From NCBI GenBank assembly GCA_016713875.1, contig JADJOI010000003.1, positions 620,001 to 684,000 on the forward strand: DNA of 64,000 nucleotides. The letters run 5' to 3'. The DNA comes from Flavobacteriales bacterium. GTDB lineage: Bacteria; Bacteroidota; Bacteroidia; Flavobacteriales_F; PHOS-HE28. The notes below the pieces were generated by a model, which was not told where the DNA came from, ran no database searches, and saw nothing but the letters and a program-made list of their open reading frames with translations. Shown one piece after another: positions 16,306 through 24,794 of this stretch; positions within the stretch are counted from its first letter, which is position 1; the number at the start of each line of letters is the position of its first letter. The position numbers and the translations under genes are program-made.

Positions 16306-18393
16306 ATGCGCTACCCGCTCGGGGTGACCCTTGTCCTGCTGGCCTCGGGCGCTCATGCCCAGGTTGCCCACGGCGGCGCCCCTCTGAACTGGGGAGGTAC
16401 GTCGGGCCATCCCGCGTCCATCCCGAGCGTGCAGCTGCCCGCCCTGGACAGGGCCGTGCTGGTGCAGCAGGAGGCGGACAGCCCGGCCGTCGGTTTCCGC
16501 TACGGGGTGCAGCGCCCGGTGGCCGCCGATCTGCCGGCGCAAGGCCAGTGGATCGGCACCGGCGACGACCGCCGCGTGTGCCGGCTGATGATCGAGAGCC
16601 CCGGCGCGGTGATGCTCAGCGTGCAGTTCAGACTCTTCGACCTGGTGCCCGAGGCACGGGTCTACCTCTACGACCGGGACCGGCAACGCTATCTCGGTGG
16701 CTTCACCGAGCAGAACGAACTGCCCGATGGCGGCTTGGCCACCGCTGTGCTACCGGGTGATGCGGTGGTGATCGAACTGGTGGAACCGGCGATGTCCCGG
16801 GCCACGTCCCGCATCGAGGTGGGGAGCATCACGCACGGCTATCGCGACATCTTCCACTTCGGGGAGCAGGGCCTGCTGCGCGATTACGACCCCGGGTTCC
16901 AGAGCGCGGCCTGCAACGTCAACGTGGCCTGTCCGGAGAGCGCCGGATGGGAGCAGCAGATCCGGTCGGTGGCCATGTTCCTCCGACCTGATGGGAACGG
17001 CTGCAGCGGATCGCTGATCAACAGCACGGCGCAGCAGGGCCAGCCCTACTTCTACTTCGCCAACCACTGTCTGGTGCCGGCCACCATCGGCCAGTGGGTG
17101 TTCTACTTCAACTACCAGGCGCCCGGTTGTGTGGGCACGGTGGGCAATACCAACCAGACTGTGACCGGTGGTGTGCTGCGCTCGGCGTACTACTATGACG
17201 ACTTCGCGCTGCTGGAGCTGTTGAACGCGCCGCCCACTAACTACGGGGTGTTCTATGCGGGCTGGGACCGCAGCGGTGCGGTGCCACAGTCCAGTGCCCT
17301 GATCCACCACCCCAACTACGACGTCAAGAAGTTCAGCCGCGACAACGACCCGGGCGTCGGGTATCAGGACGCCAACGGCATCAAGATGTGGCGCAGCGAG
17401 TGGGACCTCGGCGTGAGCCAGGCGGTGAGCAGCGGCGCGCCGCTCTTCGACCAGAACAAGCGCATCGTGGGGCACATGACCGAAGGGGCATACAACTGTA
17501 CGGACCCGCAGCAGAACTGGGCCGGCGCGGCCAAGTTCAGCGAGAGCTGGGACGGGGCCTCGGCCTCGACGCGCTTGCGCGACTGGCTCGATCCGGCCAA
17601 CAGCACGGTGACCTTGAACGGCTTCGACCCGCAGAACACGCCGCAGCCCACCCTCCAGGTCCGGCTCAAGGCCTTCCTGCAGGGACCGTACAACAGCGTG
17701 GCGTTGACCATGAACGGCACCCTGCGCGCCAATGGCCTGGTGCCCCTCACCGAGCCGTACACCGCGCTGGGCTACGCGCATGTGGCGGGCGGCGGCGGCG
17801 AGTCCACTACGCAGGCGGTGCTCAACGTCACGGGCACGGCCTCGGTGGTCGATTGGGTGGTGGTGGAGCTGCGCAACAAGACCAACGCCTCACAGGTGCT
17901 GGCCAGCCGCAGCGCCCTGCTGCTGCGCAACGGCAGCATCGTGGCGGTGGACGGCACCTCGGACCTGAGCTTCCAGCTGCCCGTGGACGACTACCACATC
18001 GCGGTGCGGCATCGCAACCACCTGGGCATCATGACGCAGAACCCGCAGCCGGTGGGCACCACGGCGGTGCTGCGCGACCTCAGCAACGGCTCGGTGCCGC
18101 TGAACGGCGGTGCCGCGGCCACGGTGAACGTGGGCGGGGTGCAGTTGATGCCGGCCGGTGACGGCACGCGCAACGGGCAGATCAAGTACACCGGCGGCGG
18201 CAACGACCGCGACCCCATCCTCACGCGCATCGGTGGTACGGTGCCCACGGCCACCACCACCGGCTACCATCCGGAGGACCTGAACCTGGACGGGGTGGTG
18301 AAGTACAGCGGGGGCGCGAACGACCGCGATGCGGTGCTGCAGGCCGTGGGGGGCAGCACGCCCACCGCGGTGCGCAACGCTCAGTTGCCCTGA
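16306..18393 (+). CDS. Secreted lysyl-endopeptidase-like serine protease with dockerin-like C-terminus
   Basis: A 695-residue exported protein. A signal peptide (~1-19) and a pre-domain are followed by a trypsin-fold domain of the lysyl endopeptidase type: catalytic His in FYFANHCL (~residue 260), Asp in YYDDFALLEL (~302) and Ser in VSSGAPLFD (~382). The usual G-x-S-G-x-P has Val in place of its first Gly. Cysteines in NVACPES and NGCSGS match disulfide positions of the family. The last ~250 residues are a separate module (TEPYTALGYAHVAGGGGE, AVRHRNHLGI) ending in two motifs, IKYTGGGNDRD and VKYSGGANDRD, the second after DLNLDGV, which looks like a calcium-binding dockerin-type loop. No classical T9SS tail is present. 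The same module ends the protein at 42539-43849. Start ATG 16306 is fixed by the signal peptide. The 3' end overlaps terC by 13 bp. Confidence 0.85.
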   Translation: MRYPLGVTLVLLASGAHAQVAHGGAPLNWGGTSGHPASIPSVQLPALDRAVLVQQEADSPAVGFRYGVQRPVAADLPAQGQWIGTGDDRRVCRLMIESPGAVMLSVQFRLFDLVPEARVYLYDRDRQRYLGGFTEQNELPDGGLATAVLPGDAVVIELVEPAMSRATSRIEVGSITHGYRDIFHFGEQGLLRDYDPGFQSAACNVNVACPESAGWEQQIRSVAMFLRPDGNGCSGSLINSTAQQGQPYFYFANHCLVPATIGQWVFYFNYQAPGCVGTVGNTNQTVTGGVLRSAYYYDDFALLELLNAPPTNYGVFYAGWDRSGAVPQSSALIHHPNYDVKKFSRDNDPGVGYQDANGIKMWRSEWDLGVSQAVSSGAPLFDQNKRIVGHMTEGAYNCTDPQQNWAGAAKFSESWDGASASTRLRDWLDPANSTVTLNGFDPQNTPQPTLQVRLKAFLQGPYNSVALTMNGTLRANGLVPLTEPYTALGYAHVAGGGGESTTQAVLNVTGTASVVDWVVVELRNKTNASQVLASRSALLLRNGSIVAVDGTSDLSFQLPVDDYHIAVRHRNHLGIMTQNPQPVGTTAVLRDLSNGSVPLNGGAAATVNVGGVQLMPAGDGTRNGQIKYTGGGNDRDPILTRIGGTVPTATTTGYHPEDLNLDGVVKYSGGANDRDAVLQAVGGSTPTAVRNAQLP

Positions 18394-19139
18394 TCGCGGA
18401 GCTTGTCCTCGTTGCGGCGCATCCGCAGGTTGAGGCCCTCCACCAGGATGCTGAAGGCCATGGCGAAGTAGATGTAGGCCTTGTTGATGTGGCTGCCGGT
18501 GCCTTCCATCAGCAGCGCCACCCCGATCATCACCAGGAAGGCCAGCGCCAGCACCTTCACCGTGCCGTGCTTGTTGACGAACGCGCTGATGGCGTCCGAG
18601 GCGATGAGCATGATGAACACCGCGGCGATGACGGCCAGCACCATGATGAGGATCTCGTTGCTCATGCCCACGGCGGTGATCACGCTGTCCAGCGAGAACA
18701 CGATGTCGATCAGCACGATCTGGGCGATGATGCCGGCCATGCGGGCGGCCTTGCGGGTGGCGCTCTCCTTCTCCCGCTTGTGCTCCACCTTGGCGTGGAT
18801 CTCGACGGTGGCCTTGTAGATCAGGAAGAGGCCCCCGAGGATGAGCACCAGGTCGCGGCCGCTCACCGTGTGGTCCATCACGGTGAAGAGCGGGTCCTTG
18901 AGGCTCATCACCCAACTGAGGCTGAGCAGGAGCAGGACACGGGTGATCATCGCCAGCGAGAGGCCGATACGCCGGGCCTTGCGCTGCTGCTCCGCTGTGG
19001 GCAGCTCACCGCTGAGGATGGAGATGATGATGATGTTGTCGATGCCCAGCACGATCTCCATCACCGTGAGCCAGATGAGGGCGATCCAGCCGTGGGCGGT
19101 GAGGAAGACCGAGGGGTCGAGCTGGGCGAGGTCGATCAT
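18381..19139 (-). CDS. TerC-family integral membrane protein
   Basis: A 252-residue polytopic inner-membrane protein. TerC signatures include WIALIWLTVMEIVLGIDNII (~residues 18-37), with the acidic membrane motif E-x4-DN, and the repeat half with IVLIDIVFSLDSVITAVGMS (~137-156). Members export manganese or other metals, or help in tellurite resistance and metalation of exoenzymes. A basic, charged loop (EHKREKESATRKAARM) links the halves. It is convergent with the protease gene. A TATCTTCG -7 box lies at 19157-19164 on this strand, 17 nt before the ATG. Confidence 0.93.
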   Translation of the reverse strand: MIDLAQLDPSVFLTAHGWIALIWLTVMEIVLGIDNIIIISILSGELPTAEQQRKARRIGLSLAMITRVLLLLSLSWVMSLKDPLFTVMDHTVSGRDLVLILGGLFLIYKATVEIHAKVEHKREKESATRKAARMAGIIAQIVLIDIVFSLDSVITAVGMSNEILIMVLAVIAAVFIMLIASDAISAFVNKHGTVKVLALAFLVMIGVALLMEGTGSHINKAYIYFAMAFSILVEGLNLRMRRNEDKLRDQGN

Positions 19140-19173
19140 GACCGGGAGGGCGGGCGCGAAGATATCCGGACCA

Positions 19174-20676
19174 TCACTGCGGCCCGGTGCGCATCACGGT
19201 GATGGTCTCGTTGCGGTTCACCGGGTTCAGCCAGTGCACCACGCGGTCCACCAGGCCGGGTTCGGCCACCGCCACGCCCTCCAGCGGCCCCAGGATCGCG
19301 GTCATGCGCGCTTTGCGCGCGTCCAGGTCCTCCTGCCCGATAAAGAGCACGGCGTCCGGGCGTTGGTCGGTGGGCAGGCGGGCGATCAGTCCGGCGAGGT
19401 CCTCCGCAGGGTCGGCGTAGGGCAGCTGGCTGGCCCGCCACCGGCCCAGGTAGTACATGGGCATCCAGGGGGGCTCGTGTTCCACGGTGTCGTCCACCAC
19501 CAGGCCGTGCACGGGCGCTCCCTCGCGGAGGGCGAGCATGGCCTCCACGCGGCTGCGCTTGCTGTAGGTGAAGGTGATGGCCACCAGCAGCACGGTGTTG
19601 AGGCCCCAGGTGAAGCGCATCACCCCGCGCCAGAGGCCGGGCCGCGCCTGCCACCAGGCCGAACCGGAGCGGAAGGCCTCCCATGCGGCGAAGCCCAGCA
19701 CGAAGGCCAGCGGCACGATGGGCAATAGGAAGCGCTCCTGCTTGTTGGGGAACCAGGAATGGATGGCCAGGAAGAGCATCACCGGCAGCCAGAGGAGCCA
19801 GGGCCGCATGCGGCGGAACAGGCCGAACAGCACCGCCAGGCTGAAGGGGGGGATGAAGATGCCCCCCAGCAGCAGCAGGTAGTTGTACCACGGCTGGTCG
19901 AAGTAGGTGGTGGTGTTGGCCAGGTTGTACCGCACATACTCGGTCATCTCGGCGAAGGGGCGGCCCCAGATGAAGAGGTCGATTCCGCCCTGCAGCAGGA
20001 CCAGCGGCAGCAGCACGCCGGCGCCGTAGCGCAGCCCATCGGCCCATCGGCGCATCGCCAGCAGCACCAGGCCGGGCCCGGCGGCGAAGAAGATGGTCTG
20101 GAAGCGGATGTTGATGGCCATGCCGATCCACACGCCGGCCAGCAGCACCGCGCGCGGGGCCGGGCGCTCGTCCTTCACCAGCTGATAGGCGGCCAGCATC
20201 AGGAAGGGGATGCACACCACCTCCACCAGGTTGCGCACGGCCAGGAAGGGCATGAAGTAGAAGAGGGCGAGCAGCAGCCCGCAGTTCCAGGCCGCCTGTT
20301 CGCCGCCGAGACGCAGGGCGATCCGGTACCCGGCGCGCACCACCACCAGGCTCCAGAGGGCGTGCAGCAGGCGCACGAGCACCATGTTCACCTCGGGGTC
20401 GTCGGCGCCCAGGGCCGACAGGCCACGGAACAGCAGGTAGTGCAGGCCCACGTACACGAAGCTGTGGCCGCTGGGGGTGGCGTCCGCGCCCTGGTTCCAG
20501 GGCAGCCAGGTGTTGTAGTCGGCCGCGTCCACCCAACTGCGGGCGGGCTCGATCACCAGGAAGTGGTCGTCGTGGGCGAAGTAGCCGGCCGAGAACACGG
20601 CGGCCAGCAGGCGGGGCACCAGGGCGATGAGCGTGAGGGCCGTGAGCGGGTCTCGCCGCAGGGTCGCCAGGTCCAT
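19174..20676 (-). CDS. GT22-like (Alg9/PIG-B type) mannosyltransferase
   Basis: A 500-residue polytopic membrane glycosyltransferase with about ten hydrophobic segments. The first luminal loop has YFAHDDHFLVIEPARSW (~residues 31-47), corresponding to the H-P-D-E type acidic motif. The later SWFPNKQERFLLPIVPL (~310-326) corresponds to the H-K-E-x-R-F motif of GT22 polyprenyl-phosphate-mannose-dependent enzymes. It should use a lipid-linked sugar at the outer face of the inner membrane. Longer frames exist upstream, but ATG 20676 follows a TACCTTGG box by 6 nt and avoids overlap with rimK. It is divergent from rimK. The acceptor is unknown; a lipid or lipoprotein mannosyl transfer is possible. 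Confidence 0.8.
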   Translation of the reverse strand: MDLATLRRDPLTALTLIALVPRLLAAVFSAGYFAHDDHFLVIEPARSWVDAADYNTWLPWNQGADATPSGHSFVYVGLHYLLFRGLSALGADDPEVNMVLVRLLHALWSLVVVRAGYRIALRLGGEQAAWNCGLLLALFYFMPFLAVRNLVEVVCIPFLMLAAYQLVKDERPAPRAVLLAGVWIGMAINIRFQTIFFAAGPGLVLLAMRRWADGLRYGAGVLLPLVLLQGGIDLFIWGRPFAEMTEYVRYNLANTTTYFDQPWYNYLLLLGGIFIPPFSLAVLFGLFRRMRPWLLWLPVMLFLAIHSWFPNKQERFLLPIVPLAFVLGFAAWEAFRSGSAWWQARPGLWRGVMRFTWGLNTVLLVAITFTYSKRSRVEAMLALREGAPVHGLVVDDTVEHEPPWMPMYYLGRWRASQLPYADPAEDLAGLIARLPTDQRPDAVLFIGQEDLDARKARMTAILGPLEGVAVAEPGLVDRVVHWLNPVNRNETITVMRTGPQ

Positions 20677-20682
20677 CGGGCG

Positions 20683-20690
20683 CCAAGGTA
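20683..20690 (-). promoter_or_regulatory. -7 box TACCTTGG of the GT22-like gene
   Basis: Minus-strand TACCTTGG, 6 nt before ATG 20676. Confidence 0.5.
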
Positions 20691-20751
20691 CGGCCGGGCG
20701 CAGCGCACTTTTTTTCACGGGCCCTTCACCGTGGGGCCACAGGCCGCCCGC

Positions 20752-20759
20752 TAGCTTTG
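20752..20759 (+). promoter_or_regulatory. -7 box TAGCTTTG of rimK
   Basis: An exact TAnnTTTG match, 17 nt before ATG 20777. Confidence 0.6.
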
Positions 20760-20776
20760 GGCACCCGCCACCGGTC

Positions 20777-21649
20777 ATGAACATCGTCATCCTCTCGCGC
20801 GACGGCAAGCTCTACTCCACCCGCCGGCTCGTCGAGGCCTGCGAAACGCGCGGCCACACCGCGCGCGTGGTGAACCACGTGAAGTGCGACATCCTCATCG
20901 AGCGCCGCAATCCACAGGTGACCTACGGCGGGCAACCCCTCACGGACGTCGACGCCATCATCCCACGCATCGGCGCCAGTGTCACCTTCTACGGCACGGC
21001 CGTGGTGCGGCAGTTCGAGATGATGAAGGTGTTCACCACCACCGAGAGCCAGGCGCTGGTACGCAGCCGCGACAAGCTGCGCAGCCTGCAGATCCTCACC
21101 CGCAGCGGGGTGGGCATCCCCAAAACGGTGTTCACCAACTACAGCAAGGACGTGGGCAGCATCGTGGACAGCGTGGGCGGTGCGCCGTGCATCATCAAGC
21201 TGCTGGAGGGCACCCAGGGCCTGGGCGTGGTGCTGGCCGACACCAAGAAGGCGGCCGTGGCCGTGTGCGAGGCCTTCAACAGCCTCAAGGCCCGCGTCAT
21301 CGTGCAGGAGTTCATCAAGGAGAGCCGCGGCATCGACATCCGGGCCTTCGTGGTGGACGGCCGCGTGGTGGGCGCCATGAAGCGCACTGGCAAGGAGGGC
21401 GAGTTCCGCAGCAACCTGCACCGGGGCGGCACGGCCCAGCTCATCGAGCTCACCCACGAGGAGGAGGTGACGGCCATCAAGGCCGCGAAGGCCCTGGGCC
21501 TGCACGTGGCCGGGGTGGACATGCTGCAGAGCGACCGCGGCCCGCTGGTGATCGAGGTGAACAGCTCACCCGGCCTGGAAGGCATCGAGGGCGCCACCGG
21601 CAAGGACATCGCCGGCGAGATCGTGAAGTTCATCGAGCGGCACGTGTAG
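20777..21649 (+). CDS. rimK: RimK-type ATP-grasp alpha-L-glutamate ligase
   Basis: A 290-residue ATP-grasp enzyme. In Escherichia coli RimK adds glutamate residues to the C-terminus of ribosomal protein S6. The N-terminus MNIVILSRDGKLYSTRRL and the family segments AIIPRIGASVTFYG (~residues 60-73), TTESQALVRSRDKLRSLQIL (~92-111), LLEGTQGLGVVL (ATP-grasp glycine loop, ~140-151), ESRGIDIRAFVV and GEFRSNLHRGG (~215-225), and VIEVNSSPGLEGIE (metal-binding, ~258-271) match RimK over the full length. The RimB-like zinc protease that often neighbours rimK is instead ~8 kb away at 29235-29654. Closely related ligases act on other substrates, so S6 as target is inferred. Confidence 0.93.
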   Translation: MNIVILSRDGKLYSTRRLVEACETRGHTARVVNHVKCDILIERRNPQVTYGGQPLTDVDAIIPRIGASVTFYGTAVVRQFEMMKVFTTTESQALVRSRDKLRSLQILTRSGVGIPKTVFTNYSKDVGSIVDSVGGAPCIIKLLEGTQGLGVVLADTKKAAVAVCEAFNSLKARVIVQEFIKESRGIDIRAFVVDGRVVGAMKRTGKEGEFRSNLHRGGTAQLIELTHEEEVTAIKAAKALGLHVAGVDMLQSDRGPLVIEVNSSPGLEGIEGATGKDIAGEIVKFIERHV

Positions 21650-21659
21650 GCCGCCCCGC

Positions 21660-22637
21660 TCAGTCCACCAGCCCGAAGGCCTGCGCCACCAGCCAGGTGC
21701 TGTGCAGGTCCACATCGCGGCTCACCCAGCTGCGGCGTCCGCCCTGATCGGGCCGGTCGCCGGGATCGATGGGCAGCTGGTGCCCGAGCCCCTCGAAGCG
21801 GACCAGCGTCACCACCGTGCGATCGCCGGCGCGGTACACGCGCCGCTCCACGTGGGGCAGCCCGCGGAAGGCGAGGTCCACCGCGTCGGGCACCGTGTCC
21901 GCTCCGGCCACGGTGGCCCATTGCGCCACTAAAGCCAGGCCGTGGCCGTAGTCCACCACCTGGTCCCGCGTGCCGTGCAGCACCAGCAGGGGCGGGTAGG
22001 GGGCGTGGCGGTCGGGATGCAGGCGGGTCACCTGCTCGGCCCAGGTGGCGGGCGGCAGCACGCGCGGGTCGCGGATCACCAGCCGGGCGTCCAGCGTGCT
22101 GTTGGCCGCGCGGTAAGGGGCACCGGCGAAGATGGCCACGTGGGCGAAGAGGTCCGGCGCGCAGGCCATGAGCGCTGCGGCCAAGGCGCCGCCGCTGCTC
22201 ACGCCGTAGAGGTACACGCGTTGGGGGTCTGCGCCCAGGTGCTCCACGGCGTGGCGCACCATGCTCGTCACCGAGCCCACCTCGCCCTGCTCGGGCAGGA
22301 TGTCGTCCGGCCTGAACCAGTTGAAGCAGCGGAGGCTGTTGTTGATGGGGCGCTGCTGCACGTACAGCACCAGGCATCCGGCGCGGTCGGCCAGGTCGTT
22401 CCAGCCGCTGAGGGCGGCGATGCGGCGCGCGCGTTGCGTGCAGCCGTGCAGCACCACCACCAGCGGGCGTCGCGCGGTGGCCGTGCCCGCCGCACCGTGC
22501 ACGAACATGCGCAGGTTGCCCGGGTCGGGGCCGAAGTCCTTCACCTCCTGCAGGCCGCTGCCGGCGAGCGCAGGTGTGGCAAGGAGCGGGAGCAGGGGCA
22601 GGAGCAGGCGCAGGATGAGGATGAACGGACCGCGCAT
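21660..22637 (-). CDS. Secreted PHB-depolymerase-type esterase
   Basis: A 325-residue alpha/beta hydrolase with a signal peptide (~1-25). The oxyanion strand RPLVVVLHGCTQ (~residues 57-68), the nucleophile elbow YGVSSGGALAAALMAC (~143-158, Ser in G-x-S-x-G), the acid in LHGTRDQVVDYG (~221-232) and the histidine in FEGLGHQLP (~283-291) make a complete triad. The family covers extracellular polyhydroxybutyrate depolymerases and feruloyl or acetyl-xylan esterases; the substrate here is unknown. The gene is monocistronic with a TAGCTTGG -7 box 4 nt before its ATG. It ends 10 bp from the convergent rimK stop. Confidence 0.88.
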   Translation of the reverse strand: MRGPFILILRLLLPLLPLLATPALAGSGLQEVKDFGPDPGNLRMFVHGAAGTATARRPLVVVLHGCTQRARRIAALSGWNDLADRAGCLVLYVQQRPINNSLRCFNWFRPDDILPEQGEVGSVTSMVRHAVEHLGADPQRVYLYGVSSGGALAAALMACAPDLFAHVAIFAGAPYRAANSTLDARLVIRDPRVLPPATWAEQVTRLHPDRHAPYPPLLVLHGTRDQVVDYGHGLALVAQWATVAGADTVPDAVDLAFRGLPHVERRVYRAGDRTVVTLVRFEGLGHQLPIDPGDRPDQGGRRSWVSRDVDLHSTWLVAQAFGLVD

Positions 22638-22641
22638 GGCG

Positions 22642-22649
22642 CCAAGCTA
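22642..22649 (-). promoter_or_regulatory. -7 box TAGCTTGG of the esterase gene, 4 nt from ATG
   Basis: Minus-strand TAGCTTGG followed by CGCC and ATG 22637. Confidence 0.5.
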
Positions 22650-22756
22650 CGGAGCCGGGTGGGGGAGTGGATGGTGCCTGAACGACGCCCTTCCGTACCG
22701 TCCTCGCGAGCGGCCCGAAGGGATGCGTGGCGATCGCCCTGAGGTGGACGGGAGCC

Positions 22757-22921
22757 AGCCGTGATCAAGCCCCCTCCTGAGCAGCGAACGCTCGCTGCTC
22801 CGCACAAGGAGGGGCACGGGGAGGTTTCGCTCCGATGTGATCCGGGGTGCCTGAGTTGCCACCTCCCCCAGACCCTCCTTGCCCGGCGCGTGGAGCGATC
22901 CACGCGCAGGAGGGGCGCTCA
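22757..22921 (-). repeat. Single double-hairpin repeat unit (same family as 36093-37989)
   Basis: Read on the minus strand, this ~165-bp unit matches the array units at 36-38 kb: CCCCTCCTGCGCGTGG, a stem GCGCGTGGA/TCCACGCGC, a GGGGGAGGTGGCAACTCAG linker, ACCTCCCCGTGCCCCTCCTT, then stem GAGCAGCGA/TCGCTGCTC and AGGAGGGGGCTTGA. Its two hairpin loops (TCGC, GCGT) differ from most array units. It ends where the broken T9SS gene remnant begins. The rest of the gap 22650-22756 shows nothing I can name. Confidence 0.85.
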
Positions 22922-23057
22922 TCCGGCAAGGATCTCCCTGATGCGGACACGATCACCTTCCCCTTCGACCCGTACCTTGGCTACCGGCGTGTACACCGCC
23001 GTGCTGGAGGCTGATGGCATCCGGATCGGTGTGGCCAAGTTCGAGTTGGTGAAATGA
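22922..23057 (+). pseudogene. Remnant of a T9SS sorting domain, truncated and frameshifted
   Basis: In one frame, 22922-22969 reads DLPDADTITFPFD. From about 22970 the neighbouring frame continues as TLATGVYTAVLEADGIRIGV, then AKFELVK and stop. Joined, these are the typical last ~45 residues of a type A T9SS sorting domain, so a one-base shift separates the two pieces. Nothing of the cargo body remains upstream: the sequence changes directly into the double-hairpin repeat at 22757-22921. The stop TGA overlaps the ATG of the next T9SS gene (ATGA 23054-23057), so the lost gene once headed a cargo operon. An intact short gene with an alternative start cannot be fully excluded. Confidence 0.65.
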
Positions 23058-24604
23058 AGCACACCGGGTCGCTGGTAGCAACCACCGCAGGGCTCCTGTT
23101 GCCCTTGACGATGTGTACCGCACAGGAGTTCCAGCGCAGGTATGATGCCAGTGGGCAGGCACGCGCTGATAACGGATTTGGGATCGAACTTGCAGACACC
23201 GCGGGGGCCGTGGCCTTCGGAGGAACCCAATGGAGTGATGGACAGGTCGTGTATTCTTCGGTGGTGTACACCCTTCATCTGAATGAAACCGGTGCACCGG
23301 TAGATACGTTCGTGGTGGTTACACCCTGCTGCGCGACCTATATCGGGTGGGCCAACTCATGCTTTCCCCGACAGGGCGGTGGATACGGCCTTGGCGGGAG
23401 TCAATTGGACACCCTGGGAAAATCGAGCGCTGTCCTGTTCCTCTTTGCCCCCCATGGTGCTCTTGACACCTTGATCCCGTATATCCAGCTGCCCGAGGAT
23501 TGGGCAGGTCGTTGTGGCAAGCAGACCCCCGATGGGGGGTATGTGATCACAGGCGAGACCAACGCCAGCGGCACCAGCTTGGACGGTTTTCTGCTGAAGT
23601 TGGACAGCCTGGGGAACCAGGAGTGGGTGCAGACCTATGGGCTGACGAACCGGACAGAGTACCTGACGACCGTGGACCTGGCGCCGGGGAACGGCTATTA
23701 CCTGGGTGGCCAGCTGAACGCCGGTGGAGGCAACTACGACCAATGGCTGCTGCGGGTGGATAGCACCGGACAAGAAGTGTGGCAGGAGACGTATGGGACC
23801 GTATACAATGACTTCCCCAATGCCCATGTGACCAGCCTGGCGGATGGCGCTGTGGTGTTCGCGACCAGCTTTACCCTGAACGTGGACGAGGATCAGGTGC
23901 TGGCGCTGGTGAAGGTGGACCCCGGCGGTAGCACCATATGGAGCAAGGCGTACGACGGAGCCCAATACAACAACGCGCTGTTCGCCGTGAAGGAGGTGAG
24001 CCCCGGCGGCGACCTGATCGCGGTGGGGCAGAGCTCGTTGCCCAGCCTGTTCAACGGCGTGCTGTTGCGCACCACGGCGCAGGGCGACAGCGTGTGGATG
24101 CGGTATTACCAGTACGCGGATAGTGTATGGACACAGGGCCACGGGACCTTGCGCGATGTGGTGCCCACCGCTGATGGAGGATTCATCGCAGTCGGGAGGG
24201 CGATGGCCAGCAGCAACAACCCGAACGACCCGCCGATCTACGGACAGGACACGTGGGTGGTGAAGGTGGACAGCATGGGCTGCCTGGAGCCGGGCTGCCA
24301 CCTGATCACGGGCCTGACGAGCCAGGTGACGAACCTGCGGGATGCGCTGCGGGTGTGGCCGAACCCGTTGCTGGCGCAGGGGCAGGGGCAGGTGCAGGTG
24401 ACGTGGGACCTGCCGGAGGCGGTGACCGGGTCGGCGCAGCTGACGCTGGTGAGCCTGGCGGGACAGGTGATGGGCAGCTGGCCGGTGGCGCTGGCGGAGC
24501 AGGGGCATACCCTGGACCTGGGCGGCACCGCGGCGGGCCTGTACCACGTGCACTTGGTGGTGGAGGGGCGGTGGGTGAGCGGGGCGAAGGTGGTGGTGGA
24601 GTGA
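23054..24604 (+). CDS. Secreted T9SS cargo protein with propeller-like repeats
   Basis: A 516-residue exported protein: signal peptide (~1-24, ending CTAQ), then blades marked by TPDGGYVITGETNASG, LDGFLLKLDSLGNQEW, YDQWLLRVDSTGQEVW and TADGGFIAVGRAM, the same style as the protein at 2275-3831. The region from LRVWPNPLLAQGQGQVQV to the end (~430-516) is a type A T9SS sorting domain (GTAAGLYHVHLVVEGRWVSG). The start overlaps the stop of the remnant gene, so it may depend on a promoter further upstream, now interrupted by the repeat; I see no clear -7 box nearby. Codon use in the first third is slightly less GC-rich than in its neighbours. The ligand is unknown. Confidence 0.88.
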   Translation: MKHTGSLVATTAGLLLPLTMCTAQEFQRRYDASGQARADNGFGIELADTAGAVAFGGTQWSDGQVVYSSVVYTLHLNETGAPVDTFVVVTPCCATYIGWANSCFPRQGGGYGLGGSQLDTLGKSSAVLFLFAPHGALDTLIPYIQLPEDWAGRCGKQTPDGGYVITGETNASGTSLDGFLLKLDSLGNQEWVQTYGLTNRTEYLTTVDLAPGNGYYLGGQLNAGGGNYDQWLLRVDSTGQEVWQETYGTVYNDFPNAHVTSLADGAVVFATSFTLNVDEDQVLALVKVDPGGSTIWSKAYDGAQYNNALFAVKEVSPGGDLIAVGQSSLPSLFNGVLLRTTAQGDSVWMRYYQYADSVWTQGHGTLRDVVPTADGGFIAVGRAMASSNNPNDPPIYGQDTWVVKVDSMGCLEPGCHLITGLTSQVTNLRDALRVWPNPLLAQGQGQVQVTWDLPEAVTGSAQLTLVSLAGQVMGSWPVALAEQGHTLDLGGTAAGLYHVHLVVEGRWVSGAKVVVE

Positions 24605-24646
24605 GGGAGGGAGACGGGTAGCGACCTGACGGCAGCGGTGGACGTG

Positions 24647-24713
24647 GCCTCCAGCTTCCGGCCACAAGCCACCAGCCACTAGCCTCCAGCTTCCGGCCAA
24701 AGGCCTCCAGCCG
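24647..24713. repeat. Heptanucleotide minisatellite, block 1
   Basis: Nine in-phase 7-bp units (GCCTCCA, GCTTCCG, GCCACAA, GCCACCA, GCCACTA, GCCTCCA, GCTTCCG, GCCAAAG, GCCTCCA) followed by a partial GCCG. A 7-bp period shifts the frame, so this is not coding. Confidence 0.85.
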
Positions 24714-24734
24714 AATGCCATGAACCACAGGACC

Positions 24735-24775
24735 TGTCCCGCCCCTGCGGGATGAACGCCGATGGACACAGATGC
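24735..24775. repeat. CCCGC hairpin plus ATCTGTGTCCATC fragment
   Basis: TGTCCCGCCCCTGCGGGATG is another copy of the hairpin element found at 4721 and 25167. It runs straight into a sequence whose complement reads CATCTGTGTCCATCGGC, a piece of the triplicated motif at 26204-26372. Confidence 0.6.
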
Positions 24776-24794
24776 GCGCTGACGCTTGTCTGAA

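Noticed and set aside
22761..22940. Coding sequence through the lone repeat unit
   Set aside because: The frame reads through hairpin DNA and matches the non-credible frames of the array; only the last ~45 residues resemble a real protein.
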